Shown: positions 43,344 through 52,994 of the stretch, one piece after another
Position numbering within the stretch: the first letter of the stretch is position 1
How the letters are laid out: every line of letters begins with the position of its first letter
Assembly: GCF_037076455.1 (NCBI RefSeq)
Contig: NZ_AP028679.1
Coordinates: forward strand, 1,193,501 to 1,257,500
Direction of reading: 5' to 3'
DNA: 64,000 bases
DNA from: Desulfoferula mesophila
GTDB taxonomy: Bacteria > Desulfobacterota > Desulfarculia > Desulfarculales > Desulfarculaceae
Program-made: the position numbers and the translations under genes
The notes under the pieces: model-generated
What the model saw: the letters and a program-made list of their open reading frames with translations, nothing else
What the model was told of the DNA's origin: nothing
The model's database searches: none

Positions 43344-45995
43344 CTAACCGGCCGCCTGCTCCTCCACCAGCCGGGGCACCTGGGCCAGGGCCTCGTCCAG
43401 GGCGTCGGGGTTTTGCCCGCCCGCCTGGGCCATGTCCGGACGGCCGCCTCCGCCGCCGCCCACCATGGGGGCCAGGGCCTTGACCAGGTTGCCCGCGTGG
43501 AAGCGCCCGGCCAGATCCTTGGTGACCAGGGCCAAAAGCAGGGCCTTGCCGCCGCTGGCCGCGCCCAGCACGGCCACTCCGCTGCCCAGGCGGTCGCGCA
43601 GGTTGTCGGCCATTTCGCGCAGGGCCTTGGGGTTGTCGATCTCCACCTTGGCGGACAGCACCTTGACTCCGGCCACCTCCACCGCCTCGGAGAGCAGGTC
43701 GCGGCTGGAGGCTCCGGCCAGGCGCACCTTGAGGGCCTCCACCTCGCGCTCGCTCTCCTTGAGGGAGGTGAGCAGTTTCTTGACGCGCTCCGCCAGCTCC
43801 AGGCGGCCCACCTTGAGGGCGGCCGCGGCCCGGCCCACCTCGTCTTCCAGGGCCTGCACCGCCTCCACCGCCGCGCCGCCGGTGAGTGCCTCCAGGCGGC
43901 GCACCCCGGCGGCCACCGAGGATTCGCCGATGATCTTGAAGTAGCCGATGTCGCCGGTGGCCTTGGCGTGGGTGCCGCCGCACAGCTCCTTGGAGATGCC
44001 CGGCACCTGCACCAGGCGCACCTTGTCGCCGTAGCGCTCCTCAAACAGGGCCATGGCCCCGCTGGTCATGGCCTCTTCCAGGTCCATGACCTTGGTGTCC
44101 AGGGCCACGTTGGCCCGGATGCCTTCGTTGACCGTCACCTCCACCGCCTTGATCTCCTGGGGAGTCATGGCCTGGAAGTGGCTGAAGTCGAAGCGCAGGC
44201 GCTCGGCGCTGACCATGGAGCCCGCCTGCTTGACGTGATCGCCCAGGTGCTTACGCAGGGCGGCGTGCAACAGGTGGGTGGCGGTGTGGTTGGCCGCGGT
44301 GGCCGCCCGGGCGGCCGGGTCCACCGTCAGCGTGAGCTCGTCGCCCTGGGCGATGCTGCCACCGGTCACCTCGATGTGGTGCACGATCAGCTCGCCGCCG
44401 GGCTTTTGGGTGTCGATCACCTTGGCCTGGCCCTCGGGCCCGCTCAGGGCGCCCACGTCGCCGGTCTGGCCGCCGGCCGCGCCGTAAAACGGCGTGCGCG
44501 CGGTGATCAGCTCGGCCTTCTGACCCTGGCCCACCCGCTCCACCGGCTCGCCGTCCACCAGGATCAGGGCGGCGGTGTCGCGGCCGGTGAGGCCCTCGTA
44601 GCCGGTGAAGGTGGTGCCGAAGCCCTCGGAGCGCAGCCCCGCCAGGGCGGGGGGAAGCTGATGCTCGCCGCTGCCCGACCAGGCGGCCCGGGAGCGGCTG
44701 CGCTGTTGGCCCATGGCCTCGTCGAAGCCCTCCTCGTCCACTCCCAGGCCTTCCTCGGCCACGATGGTCATGGTCAGGTCCAGGGGGAAGCCGAAGGTGT
44801 CGTAGAGCTTGAAGGCGGTCTGGCCGTCCAACACGTCCTGGCCCTTGGCCTTTGCCTCCGCCAGGGCCTCGCTCAAAAGCTTGAGCCCGGTGTCCAGGGT
44901 CTCGCCGAAGCGCTCTTCCTCGCTGATGATGACCTTGTCCACAAAGGCCCGCGAGTCGTACAGGCCCGGATAGGCCCCGCGCATCTCGTCCATGACCACC
45001 CCGGCCACCTTGTGCAGGAAGGGCCCGGACAGGCCCAGCTTGCGGCCGTGGCGGGCGGCGCGCCTGAGGATGCGCCGGAGCACGTAGCCCCGGCCCTCGT
45101 TGGAAGGCAGCACCCCGTCGCCCACCAGCACCGCGCAGGCCCGGGCGTGGTCGGCGATGACCCGAAGGCTCACGTCGCTTTCCTCGTCGGCGCCCCGCGC
45201 TACCCCGGCCAGCTGGCTGGTGAAATCCATGATGGGGGTGAACAGGTCGCTGTCGTAGTTGGAGGTGAAGCCCTGCACCGTGGCCGCGATGCGCTCCAGG
45301 CCCATGCCCGTGTCGATGGAGGGGCGGGGCAGGGGGGTCATCTTGCCCGTGGCGTCGCGCTCGTACTGCATGAACACCAGGTTCCACAGCTCCAGGAAGC
45401 GGTCGCAGTCGCAGCCCACGGCGCAGTCCTCGCGGCCGCAGCCCATGTGGGCGCCCTGGTCGATGTGGATCTCCGAGCAGGGACCGCAGGGGCCGGTGTC
45501 GCCCATGGCCCAGAAGTTCTCCTCCTCGCCCAGGCGCACGATGCGCTCGGGGCGCACCCCCACCTCGCTCTCCCACAGGCGGGCCGCCTCGTCGTCCTCG
45601 GTGTACACGCTGACCCACAGCTTTTCAGGGTCCAGGCCCATTTCCCGGGTCAGGAATTCCCAGGCGAACACCACCGCCTTTTCCTTGAAATAGTCGCCGA
45701 AGCTGAAGTTGCCCAGCATCTCGAAAAAGGTGTGGTGGCGCGGGGTGCGGCCCACGTTTTCCAGGTCGTTATGCTTGCCGCTGACCCGGAAGCACTTTTG
45801 GCAGGTGGTGGCCCGGTTGTAGGGCCGCTTCTCCTGGCCGGTGAAGACGTTCTTGAACTGGACCATGCCCGCGTTGGTGAACAACAGGCTGGGGTCGTCG
45901 GCGGGCACCACGCTGGAGCTTTTCACCAGCTGGTGCTGCTGCTTGACGAAGTAGTCCAGAAATTGCTGACGAATCTCGTTGCCGGTCTTGGCCAT
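43344..45995 (-). CDS. alaS: Alanyl-tRNA synthetase
   Basis: An 883-residue class II synthetase. The catalytic domain starts EIRQQFLDYFVKQQHQLVKSSSVVP and has motif 2 around RATTCQKCFRV and a CSEIHIDQG block. The editing domain contains HTATHLLHAAL and CGGTHAKATGDIG, and the C-terminal C-Ala domain carries a glycine-rich MVGGGGGGRPDMAQAGG. Four cysteines near CGREDCAVGCDCDRF may bind zinc. It is the last gene after recA. GGGAGCG precedes the ATG. Confidence 0.97.
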   Translation of the reverse strand: MAKTGNEIRQQFLDYFVKQQHQLVKSSSVVPADDPSLLFTNAGMVQFKNVFTGQEKRPYNRATTCQKCFRVSGKHNDLENVGRTPRHHTFFEMLGNFSFGDYFKEKAVVFAWEFLTREMGLDPEKLWVSVYTEDDEAARLWESEVGVRPERIVRLGEEENFWAMGDTGPCGPCSEIHIDQGAHMGCGREDCAVGCDCDRFLELWNLVFMQYERDATGKMTPLPRPSIDTGMGLERIAATVQGFTSNYDSDLFTPIMDFTSQLAGVARGADEESDVSLRVIADHARACAVLVGDGVLPSNEGRGYVLRRILRRAARHGRKLGLSGPFLHKVAGVVMDEMRGAYPGLYDSRAFVDKVIISEEERFGETLDTGLKLLSEALAEAKAKGQDVLDGQTAFKLYDTFGFPLDLTMTIVAEEGLGVDEEGFDEAMGQQRSRSRAAWSGSGEHQLPPALAGLRSEGFGTTFTGYEGLTGRDTAALILVDGEPVERVGQGQKAELITARTPFYGAAGGQTGDVGALSGPEGQAKVIDTQKPGGELIVHHIEVTGGSIAQGDELTLTVDPAARAATAANHTATHLLHAALRKHLGDHVKQAGSMVSAERLRFDFSHFQAMTPQEIKAVEVTVNEGIRANVALDTKVMDLEEAMTSGAMALFEERYGDKVRLVQVPGISKELCGGTHAKATGDIGYFKIIGESSVAAGVRRLEALTGGAAVEAVQALEDEVGRAAAALKVGRLELAERVKKLLTSLKESEREVEALKVRLAGASSRDLLSEAVEVAGVKVLSAKVEIDNPKALREMADNLRDRLGSGVAVLGAASGGKALLLALVTKDLAGRFHAGNLVKALAPMVGGGGGGRPDMAQAGGQNPDALDEALAQVPRLVEEQAAG

Positions 45996-46025
45996 GAGCT
46001 TACGCGCTCCCTATTCGCGGGGGGG

Positions 46026-47069
<1,044 letters not shown>

Positions 47070-47097
47070 TGATACCTCCCGTGGCCCCGGCCCCAAC

Positions 47098-47673
47098 TCA
47101 GGCCAGGGTTACGTGGTGCAAGGATTCATAGATCGGTCCGGAGCCGGTCAGGGTGCTTTTCATCAGCGCCACCCCCGCCGCCTGAAAAACCGGGCCCGCG
47201 ACGGTCGCCATGCCGGCCAGGGCCCGGCTGAGCGGCGCGGTGGAGGGGGCTTTGCTTCCCCGCCGGGGGCGGCGCACCCGCCCCAGGGTCAGGTGGGGCT
47301 TGAAGGCGCGTTGTTCCGGCTCGAAGCCCAGGGGCATTAGGGCCGCCTCGATGGCCCGGGCCAGCCCGGCCAGGGGTTCGATGTCGCCCGCCAGGCCCAG
47401 CCACACCACCTTGGGGGCGCGCGGCCCCGGAAACGCGCCGCAGCCTTGGGCGGCAAGCTCCAGGGGAGGCCGCCCGGCGCAGGCTCTTTCCACTGCGGTG
47501 ATTATATCCGCCGTGGCGCCGGGGTCCACCTCGCCCAGGAATTTGAGGGTCAGGTGAAGATTCACCGGCTCCACCCATTTTACATCAGCCCCGGTGGGCT
47601 TCAGCTCCCGTATGAGACCGGCGGCGAAGTCTTTCACCTGGTTGGGCATCTCAAGGGCGATGAAGGAACGCAT
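47098..47673 (-). CDS. thpR: RNA 2',3'-cyclic phosphodiesterase (2H family, ThpR/LigT)
   Basis: A 191-residue 2H phosphoesterase starting [18 protein letters not shown]. The two HxTx motifs are HLTLKFLG and HLTLGRVRR. Homologues hydrolyse 2',3'-cyclic phosphates and can ligate tRNA halves in vitro. Its ATG lies inside the 3' end of cinA (23-base overlap) with GGAGG three bases before it. The position next to cinA and recA is conserved in several deltaproteobacteria as far as I recall. Confidence 0.92.
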   Translation of the reverse strand: MRSFIALEMPNQVKDFAAGLIRELKPTGADVKWVEPVNLHLTLKFLGEVDPGATADIITAVERACAGRPPLELAAQGCGAFPGPRAPKVVWLGLAGDIEPLAGLARAIEAALMPLGFEPEQRAFKPHLTLGRVRRPRRGSKAPSTAPLSRALAGMATVAGPVFQAAGVALMKSTLTGSGPIYESLHHVTLA

Positions 47674-48904
47674 GGTCCTCCAGGTAGCGACGCAGCATAT
47701 CCAGGGCGGTCCAGGCGCTCATCAGCTTGATCTGGGCCCGGTCGCCCATGAAGCGCCGGTGCAGGGTCTTGACCCCGTCCTCGGCGGCCAGCCCGAAGTA
47801 CACCGTGCCCACCGGCTTTTCCTCGCTGCCGCCCGTGGGCCCGGCGATGCCCGTCACCGCCAGCCCCAGGTCCACCCCGGATTCCAGGCGGGCCCCGGCG
47901 GCCATCTGGGCGGCGGTCTCGGCGCTCACCGCGCCGTGCTCGTTGAGAACCCTGGCCTCCACCCCCAACAGCTCCATCTTGGCCCGGTTGGAATAGGTGA
48001 TCAGGCCCCGGTCCAGAAAATCGCTGGCCCCGGACACCCCGGTGATGAGATGGCCGACGAGCCCGCCGGTGCAGGACTCGGCCAGGGCCAGGGTGAGGCC
48101 CTCGGCGCTCAGGCGCTGGGCCACGCTGTCGGCCAGGCTCTGTTCGCCCTGGGCCACCACCTTGCCGCCCAGGCGATGGGACGCCTCGGCGAACAGCTCG
48201 TTCAACAGCACCTCGGCCCGGTGGGGCTCCGAGGTGCGGGTGGCGAGCAGCACCTCCTCGGCCGGGAACACCGGGTAGTAGCCCACCGACACCTCGGGAT
48301 AGCCGGCGACCAGGCCGTCCAGGCGCTGGGCGATCTCGCTCTCCCCCAGGCCGAAGACGGTGAATTTTTGGCTGACCATGACTTTCTGGGGCGCGAAACG
48401 GCGCATCAGGTCGGGCAGCACGTGGGTTTCCAACAGGCGGTGGTTTTCCTGGGGGATGCCCGGCAGGAAATACACCGGCTGCTGGGCCGGGGTGGTGAGC
48501 ATGAAGCCGGCGCAGCTCTTGTCCAGCACCTCGGCCCCTTGGGGAAGCTGGGCCATGCGCTCCACTCCGGGGGGCACCTCCCGGCCCACCGCCAGGAAGC
48601 ACGCCTTGAGGTTTTGGATCATGCGGCGGCTCTCGGCGATCTCCAGACCGAAGTGGCGGGCCGCGGCCTGGGCGGTGATGTCGTCCTCGGTGGAACCCAG
48701 GCCCCCGCTTACCACCACGAAGCTGGCCTGGGCCAGGGCCTGGTCCAGGGCCCCGGCGATGGCCTTCATGTCGTCGCCCACCCAGATGGACGAGGCTATC
48801 TCAAAGCCCAGAGGGCTCAGGCGGGACATGGCGAAACGCGAATTGCGCTCCGCCACCCGGCCGCTGATCAACTCGTCGCCGATGCAGATTATAGCCCCGC
48901 GCAT
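47651..48904 (-). CDS. cinA: CinA (NMN amidohydrolase-like / competence-damage protein)
   Basis: A 417-residue protein with an N-terminal MoaB/MogA-like (COG1058) domain (GAIICIGDELISGRV, VVVSGGLGSTEDDITAQAAA, YFLPGIPQEN). The C-terminal PncC nicotinamide-nucleotide amidase domain has LALAESCTGGLVGHLITGVSGAS, and GVDLGLAVTGIAGPTGGSEEKPVGTV. It recycles NMN to NaMN and hydrolyses ADP-ribose in homologues. I start at ATG 48904; an ATG at 48913 is only one base from GGGAGG, so the second start has better spacing. It leads the recA operon. Confidence 0.93.
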   Translation of the reverse strand: MRGAIICIGDELISGRVAERNSRFAMSRLSPLGFEIASSIWVGDDMKAIAGALDQALAQASFVVVSGGLGSTEDDITAQAAARHFGLEIAESRRMIQNLKACFLAVGREVPPGVERMAQLPQGAEVLDKSCAGFMLTTPAQQPVYFLPGIPQENHRLLETHVLPDLMRRFAPQKVMVSQKFTVFGLGESEIAQRLDGLVAGYPEVSVGYYPVFPAEEVLLATRTSEPHRAEVLLNELFAEASHRLGGKVVAQGEQSLADSVAQRLSAEGLTLALAESCTGGLVGHLITGVSGASDFLDRGLITYSNRAKMELLGVEARVLNEHGAVSAETAAQMAAGARLESGVDLGLAVTGIAGPTGGSEEKPVGTVYFGLAAEDGVKTLHRRFMGDRAQIKLMSAWTALDMLRRYLEDHAFLHRP

Positions 48905-48950
48905 GGGTCTCATGCCTCCCGGCCGGGCTTGGCCACCCGCCCGTAGATTG

Positions 48951-48997
48951 TTGAAAATCCAGTTTTTCAAGCTATCAAGGGCGATGTTTTTTGTCAA
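48951..48997 (-). promoter_or_regulatory. Promoter of the cinA-thpR-recA operon with an overlapping dyad
   Basis: On the minus strand TTGACA (48997-48992), a 17-base spacer and TAGCTT (48974-48969) predict a start near 48962. A dyad TTGAAAA-N6-TTTTCAA occupies 48951-48970, exactly over the predicted start. No CTGT-N8-ACAG or GAAC-N4-GTTC LexA box is visible nearby. Confidence 0.45.
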
Positions 48998-49068
48998 CCG
49001 CCGCGAGGGGTTGACCGCCGCCGCGCGGGTGGCTAAATTCAAGCTGCCCCACCTAGCGAGGAGGATGC

Positions 49069-49272
49069 ATGCGCTGGTGTGATCTTAGTTGCCCCGAGGC
49101 GGGCTTCCCCAAGGAAAACGCGGTGGACGGAGCGGGAAGTTGCCGCACCTTCGCGGCCCTGTATTGCGCCAAGCTGGGGCGCCTGGTGGCCAAGAACGCG
49201 CCTTGCGCGGTGGAGGCCATGGCCCGGGGCGCCAAAGGAAAAGATAGCGGCGACAAGGGCCGGACCGCCTGA
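49069..49272 (+). CDS. Small cysteine-containing protein of unknown function
   Basis: A 67-residue protein with a strong ribosome site (GAGGAGG, four bases before ATG). Five cysteines occur at residues 4, 8, 25, 33 and 46 in the first two thirds (RWCDLSCPEAGFP, GAGSCRTFAALYCAK, NAPCAVEA), followed by a short charged glycine-rich tail. The spacing could hold a metal or FeS cluster. I do not recognise a family. It is divergent from cinA and is followed by an 11-bp perfect stem. Confidence 0.7.
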   Translation: MRWCDLSCPEAGFPKENAVDGAGSCRTFAALYCAKLGRLVAKNAPCAVEAMARGAKGKDSGDKGRTA

Positions 49273-49344
49273 AAAACGCGGCCTACTCGTGGCTGCTCAA
49301 CAAGCCCTTCACGCCGTTTTCGTTGGGGAGGCCAGCGGGCGAAA

Positions 49345-49370
49345 GGCCCAAGCGGCCCGCCGCTTGGGCC
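49345..49370. terminator. Hairpin between convergent small genes
   Basis: GGCCCAAGCGG (49345-49355) and CCGCTTGGGCC (49360-49370) form a perfect 11-bp stem with a four-base loop. No clear T-run on either side. Confidence 0.5.
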
Positions 49371-49413
49371 ACCAAACCCCGACCCGCCGTTGGCCCGGCT
49401 AAGGCAGGCAATA

Positions 49414-49722
49414 TTATTTGTTGTTTTGCCAATGAAAATTCGGTGGAAACTCTACCCAGGCGATGGCGTCGCGCGCGATCTGCACAAATTCCACCTGGCG
49501 CTCTTGGCCCTCCTGATCGCGCACGGTGACATTGCACAAACTGATGAAGTTGCCTGTCCCCCTTAGCCCGTCGTTGACCCCCTTGAGGGCATCGGAAGGG
49601 CGAATGGAGGAACTGGTGTCCTCCGGCACGTGGAACTCGCCGCTGATTGCGTGTCCCGATTTCAAAAAAAAGGTCAGGATGGTGTACTTGGTTGAGATTT
49701 TTAAACTGTAGGACGGGGCCAT
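49414..49722 (-). CDS. Conserved-looking hypothetical protein
   Basis: A 102-residue soluble protein. ATG 49722 is preceded by GGAG at seven bases. It alternates beta-like segments (SLKISTKYTILTFFLKSG, GEFHVPED, FISLCNVTVRDQ, RQVEFVQIARDAIAWVEF), suggesting a small beta-barrel or Sm-like fold. I do not recognise it with confidence. A 208-residue open frame on the same strand (49283-49909) is out of frame with it and rich in Arg/Gly/Gln, so I treat that as shadow. Confidence 0.6.
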   Translation of the reverse strand: MAPSYSLKISTKYTILTFFLKSGHAISGEFHVPEDTSSSIRPSDALKGVNDGLRGTGNFISLCNVTVRDQEGQERQVEFVQIARDAIAWVEFPPNFHWQNNK

Positions 49723-49997
49723 GATGCCACTCCAAGGCGCTAGCCTGTTTTTGTAGGCCAAGTTGCAGCCCTGACAGCGTTTTATCTGATTGGGCGGCGC
49801 TCAAAACAATATGATAAATACCCCTAGCCCAGACAGGTTGATGGGGAGCTCGGGGAACCATTGGTGAAAATGCGTTGCGGCGTTTGACGCTACAAAACAG
49901 GCAGGACATTGGCGTTGGGAATGTTATCTTATTGGGCAGAGGCCGTCAACTGAGTATTTTGCTTGGGCGTTTTGGCGCCGCGCCGGGGAGGGCAGGC
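49723..49997. other. Noncoding gap
   Basis: No gene or convincing promoter seen. It is moderately AT-rich on the side next to the hypothetical gene (around 49800-49940) and GC-rich towards the DUF1178 gene. Confidence 0.4.
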
Positions 49998-50423
49998 CTA
50001 GTCTTCGTCTTCGTCCCTTTCGGACGGGGCGGGCTGGGGGGCGCCCAACTTGAAAAAATCCACCCCTTCTTCCTGGAGCATCTTTTCTTCCTCGTCGGTG
50101 GACACTCCTCGGATGTTGCGCGCTTCGCTGGCCCCGTAGTGGATTTTGAGGGCCTCCTTGGCAAACTGGGGGCCCACGTCCTCGAAGTTTTCCTGGATAT
50201 AGCGCTTTAGGGAGCGGCCCAGCAATTGGGCCGCCTTTTCCTGGTCAGTGACGCCGCGCGACTTGGCAATGCCAAAGGAAGAGGGCACCCGCCGAACCTG
50301 GCTGCCACCGCAGACCGGGCAGGATACCAGGCCTTTTTTTATCTGCTGCTGGAGATCCTTGAGGTCGTCGAACCATCCCTCAAAGGAGTGCCCCTGGTCG
50401 CATTGCAGGTCGAAGACTATCAT
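49998..50423 (-). CDS. DUF1178 family protein
   Basis: A 141-residue protein matching DUF1178: MIVFDLQCDQGHSFEGWF, then a CPVCGG knuckle and GRSLKRYIQENFEDVGPQFAKEALKIHYG followed by RNIRGVSTDEE. Together Cys8 and the CPVC pair could bind zinc (rubredoxin/zinc-ribbon-like). Function unknown. The C-terminus is acidic (SERDEDED). Confidence 0.85.
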   Translation of the reverse strand: MIVFDLQCDQGHSFEGWFDDLKDLQQQIKKGLVSCPVCGGSQVRRVPSSFGIAKSRGVTDQEKAAQLLGRSLKRYIQENFEDVGPQFAKEALKIHYGASEARNIRGVSTDEEEKMLQEEGVDFFKLGAPQPAPSERDEDED

Positions 50424-50455
50424 AAGTCCTTTGTATCACAGGCCAGGTGGCCATG

Positions 50456-51280
50456 CTAGTCGGGCTGGGCCGGAGGCAGCCAGCGGCGGCGTCCGGTGAC
50501 GATGAAGCCGGTGTGGCCGCGCATGGTGTGCTTGGGGCGCACCGAGGGATGGCGCGCGTGCCAGTAGCGCTGCAAGGTCTCAAAGGAGGTGGGCAGGCAA
50601 AAGCAGCGCTCGGCGCTCAGGGCCTCCATCTGCTGCATGAGCTGCAGCACCGTGGGGATGTAGGCCGCCCAGATGCCGCCGGGGGCGATGGCCTCGGCCG
50701 CCGGGGTGATGAGCTGCCAGGGTTCGGGAATGTCGGTGAACAGGCGGTCGCAGGTGTGCCCGCCAAAGCCCTCGGCGATGGGGTCGGCCAGGACCGGCTC
50801 CCAGCGCTCCAGGTATTCCGGCCCCAGGTACAGGCCGATGTTTTTGCGGGTGCGGTTCAGGTGGTCCAGGCGCAAATCGTAGCTTAACAGACGGCCGTCC
50901 GGGCCCAGGGCCCGCAACAGGGCCATGCTGAAGGCGCCGTGGCCCACCCCCACCTCGATGACCTCCATGCCCGGAGCCACGTCGCCGTAGAACAGCAAGA
51001 GGGCCTGGTCCTTGGGGTAGATAACCTGGGCCTCCCGGGGCATGTTCATCACCAACTGCTCCATGGTGGGCAAAAACACCAGGTAGCGGCGGTGGTGGGG
51101 AGTGACCAGCAACTGGCCGTCGTGCAGGCCGGCCACGGTCTCCTGGTCCAGGTTCTCGCCCTTGAGGCGCAGCACGCGCCCCGGCTCGGGCACCTGGATC
51201 AGGTATTGCCGGTCCTTTTCGTCCACCAGGACCAGATGGGTGCCCGGCGGATGGGGAGGGGTTGATTTTTGCCGCGGCAA
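50456..51280 (-). CDS. tRNA (adenine-N1)-methyltransferase, TrmI-like
   Basis: A 274-residue class I methyltransferase of the TrmI/Trm61 family, which makes m1A58 in the tRNA T-loop. The N-terminal beta domain is followed by the SAM site VIEVGVGHGAFSMALL, acidic loop YDLRLDHLNRTRKNIGLY, and LFTDIPEPWQLI in place of the usual DLPxPW catalytic motif. I start at TTG 51280, four bases after AGGAGG; the longer frame to 51310 places the ribosome site inside the coding region. Confidence 0.85.
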   Translation of the reverse strand: MPRQKSTPPHPPGTHLVLVDEKDRQYLIQVPEPGRVLRLKGENLDQETVAGLHDGQLLVTPHHRRYLVFLPTMEQLVMNMPREAQVIYPKDQALLLFYGDVAPGMEVIEVGVGHGAFSMALLRALGPDGRLLSYDLRLDHLNRTRKNIGLYLGPEYLERWEPVLADPIAEGFGGHTCDRLFTDIPEPWQLITPAAEAIAPGGIWAAYIPTVLQLMQQMEALSAERCFCLPTSFETLQRYWHARHPSVRPKHTMRGHTGFIVTGRRRWLPPAQPD

Positions 51281-51351
51281 GGTGCCTCCTATAGTGCGAA
51301 TGACTGGCAAGCTTTATAGCCCATGCGCGCGTGCTTGGGAAGGCCCGGGGC

Positions 51352-51380
51352 AAAAAAAGCGGGGGGCCCGAAGGCCCCCC
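51352..51380 (-). terminator. Rho-independent terminator of glnA
   Basis: On the minus strand GGGGGGCC, loop TTCG, GGCCCCCC (51380-51361), then GC and seven T (51358-51352). An 8-bp G/C stem with a stable UUCG loop. Confidence 0.93.
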
Positions 51381-51403
51381 GGCGGGTGCGATGCTAAGCG
51401 GTC

Positions 51404-52735
51404 CTACAGGATGGACAGGTAGCGGTTCAGCTCGAAGTCGGTCACGTGGGTGCGGAAGGCGTCCCACTCGGCGGTCTTGTTTTCGATGAACTTGCCGAAC
51501 ATGTGGTCGCCCAGGGTCTCCTTGACCAGCTGGCTCTTGGCGGTCAGCTGGATGGCGTCGCCCAGGGTGCCGGGCAGGGAGTTGATCTTGTGCTTCTTGA
51601 GCTCCTTGGGGGTCATCTCGAAGATGTCCTCTTCCACCGGAGCGGCCAGCTCGTACTTCTCTTCGATGCCCTTGAGGCCGGCAGCCAGCATCACCGCGAA
51701 GGCCAGGTAGGGGTTGCAGGAGGGGTCGGGGCAGCGCAGCTCGCAGCGGGTGGCGGCTTCCTTGCCGGGCTTGTACATGGGCACGCGCACCAGGGCGGAG
51801 CGGTTGCGGCGGGCCCAGGCCACGTACACCGGGGCCTCATAGCCGGGCACCAGGCGCTTGTAGCTGTTGACCCACTGGGCGATGATGGAGCAGAACTCGG
51901 GGGCGTGCTTGAGCAGGCCGGCGATGTAGCTCTTGCCCTCGGGGCTCAGGCCGAACTCGTCCTTCTTGTCGAAGAACAGGTTCTTTTTGCCCTTGAACAG
52001 CGACTGGTGCACGTGCATGCCGCTGCCGTTCTCGCCGAAGATGGGCTTGGGCATGAAGGTGGCGTACACGCCGTGCTTCATGGCGATCTCTTTGACGGTC
52101 AGGCGGTAGGTCATGGCGTTGTCGGCCATGGTCAGGGCGTCGGTGTAGCGCAGGTCGATCTCATGCTGGCTGGGGGCCACCTCGTGGTGGCTGTACTCCA
52201 CGGTGATACCCAGTTTTTCCAGAGACAGAATGGTGTCGCGCCGAAGGTCGCTGGCCACGTCCAGGGGGGTCAGGTCGAAGTAGCCGCCACGGTCCAGAAC
52301 CTCGGTGCCGTTGCTGTCCTTGAAGTAGAAGAACTCCAGCTCCGGTCCCACGTTCATGGTCAGGCCCATGTCGGCGGCCCTTTTGAGCTGACGCTTGAGG
52401 ATGTAGCGGGGGTCGCCCACGTAGGGGGTCAGGTCGGGGTTGAGCACGTCGGTGAACATGCGGGCCACCGCGCCGTCCTCTTTGCTGCGCCAGGGCAGAA
52501 TGGCGAAGGTCTCGGGGTCGGGCATGGCCACCATGTCCGACTCGTCGATGCGGGCGAAGCCCTGAATGGAAGAGCCGTCGAAGCCCATACCTTCCGACAG
52601 GGCCAGCTCTATTTCACCAGGGGTGACCGCGAAGCTTTTCAGAAAGCCCAGGATGTCGGTGAACCACAGGCGAATGAACTTGACGTTGTTGTCCTTGATC
52701 GCCTTCAGGACGCCTTCCTTGGTCATTTTTGCCAT
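51404..52735 (-). CDS. glnA: Glutamine synthetase, GSI-alpha type
   Basis: A 443-residue type I glutamine synthetase (glutamate, ammonia and ATP to glutamine). Catalytic blocks include GFDGSSIQGFARIDESDM, NVGPELEFFYF, SHHEVAPSQHEIDLRY, FMPKPIFGENGSGMHVHQSL and RCPDPSCNPYLAFAVML. Arg62, needed for glutamine feedback in the Bacillus-type GSI-alpha, is present. The segment that in GSI-beta carries the adenylylated tyrosine (NLYDLP) reads DIFEMT, so the position is Phe372 and cannot be adenylylated. AAGGAGGAA lies seven bases before the ATG. It is transcribed from its own sigma-54 promoter downstream of glnK. Confidence 0.96.
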   Translation of the reverse strand: MAKMTKEGVLKAIKDNNVKFIRLWFTDILGFLKSFAVTPGEIELALSEGMGFDGSSIQGFARIDESDMVAMPDPETFAILPWRSKEDGAVARMFTDVLNPDLTPYVGDPRYILKRQLKRAADMGLTMNVGPELEFFYFKDSNGTEVLDRGGYFDLTPLDVASDLRRDTILSLEKLGITVEYSHHEVAPSQHEIDLRYTDALTMADNAMTYRLTVKEIAMKHGVYATFMPKPIFGENGSGMHVHQSLFKGKKNLFFDKKDEFGLSPEGKSYIAGLLKHAPEFCSIIAQWVNSYKRLVPGYEAPVYVAWARRNRSALVRVPMYKPGKEAATRCELRCPDPSCNPYLAFAVMLAAGLKGIEEKYELAAPVEEDIFEMTPKELKKHKINSLPGTLGDAIQLTAKSQLVKETLGDHMFGKFIENKTAEWDAFRTHVTDFELNRYLSIL

Positions 52736-52857
52736 GCTCGTTTTCCTCCTTGCGAACTAAATTGGCTTGACCTTGGCCGCAATAAACATCGTGGAAGCCG
52801 TCCGGTCCCACGTTCTCGGGCGCGGCACTTTACAAATTGGTAGCTTGTATCTGGCGA

Positions 52858-52873
52858 AGCAATTTCTGCGCCA
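52858..52873 (-). promoter_or_regulatory. Sigma-54 promoter of glnA
   Basis: Minus strand TGGCGC-AGAAA-TTGCT, matching TGGCAC-N5-TTGCW with the GG and GC exactly 10 bases apart. Predicted start near 52847, 112 bases before the glnA ATG. Confidence 0.75.
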
Positions 52874-52948
52874 AATTTGTCAAAAAATTCAACCGGCTGA
52901 TTTAGCTAGGTTTAGACGTTTAGCCTTTTGCCGAGCTGTTGTTGGTGG

Positions 52949-52994
52949 CTACCATTTGGTAGGAACGGCCTTAAATAAACCTACCATTTGGTGG
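52949..52994. promoter_or_regulatory. Pair of activator dyads upstream of glnA
   Basis: CTACCATTTGGTAG (52949-52962, perfect 14-base dyad) and CTACCATTTGGTGG (52981-52994) share TACC-N4-GGT and lie 32 bp apart centre to centre, about three helical turns. They sit near -108 and -140 relative to the sigma-54 start, typical for enhancer sites. Confidence 0.65.

Noticed and set aside
48905-49068. SOS box upstream of cinA-recA
   Set aside because: Neither CTGT-N8-ACAG nor GAAC-N4-GTTC occurs in the gap; only the separate TTGAAAA dyad was found.
49283-49909. A 208-residue minus-strand frame overlapping the 102-residue hypothetical gene
   Set aside because: Composition (Arg, Gly, Gln, Pro) is that of an out-of-frame translation, and the shorter frame has a ribosome site and beta-strand pattern.
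52949-52994. Calling the glnA dyads classical NtrC sites
   Set aside because: The half-sites TACC/GGTA with a 4-base spacer differ from GCACC-N5-GGTGC, and the nearby activator has a GAF domain like NifA instead of an NtrC receiver.
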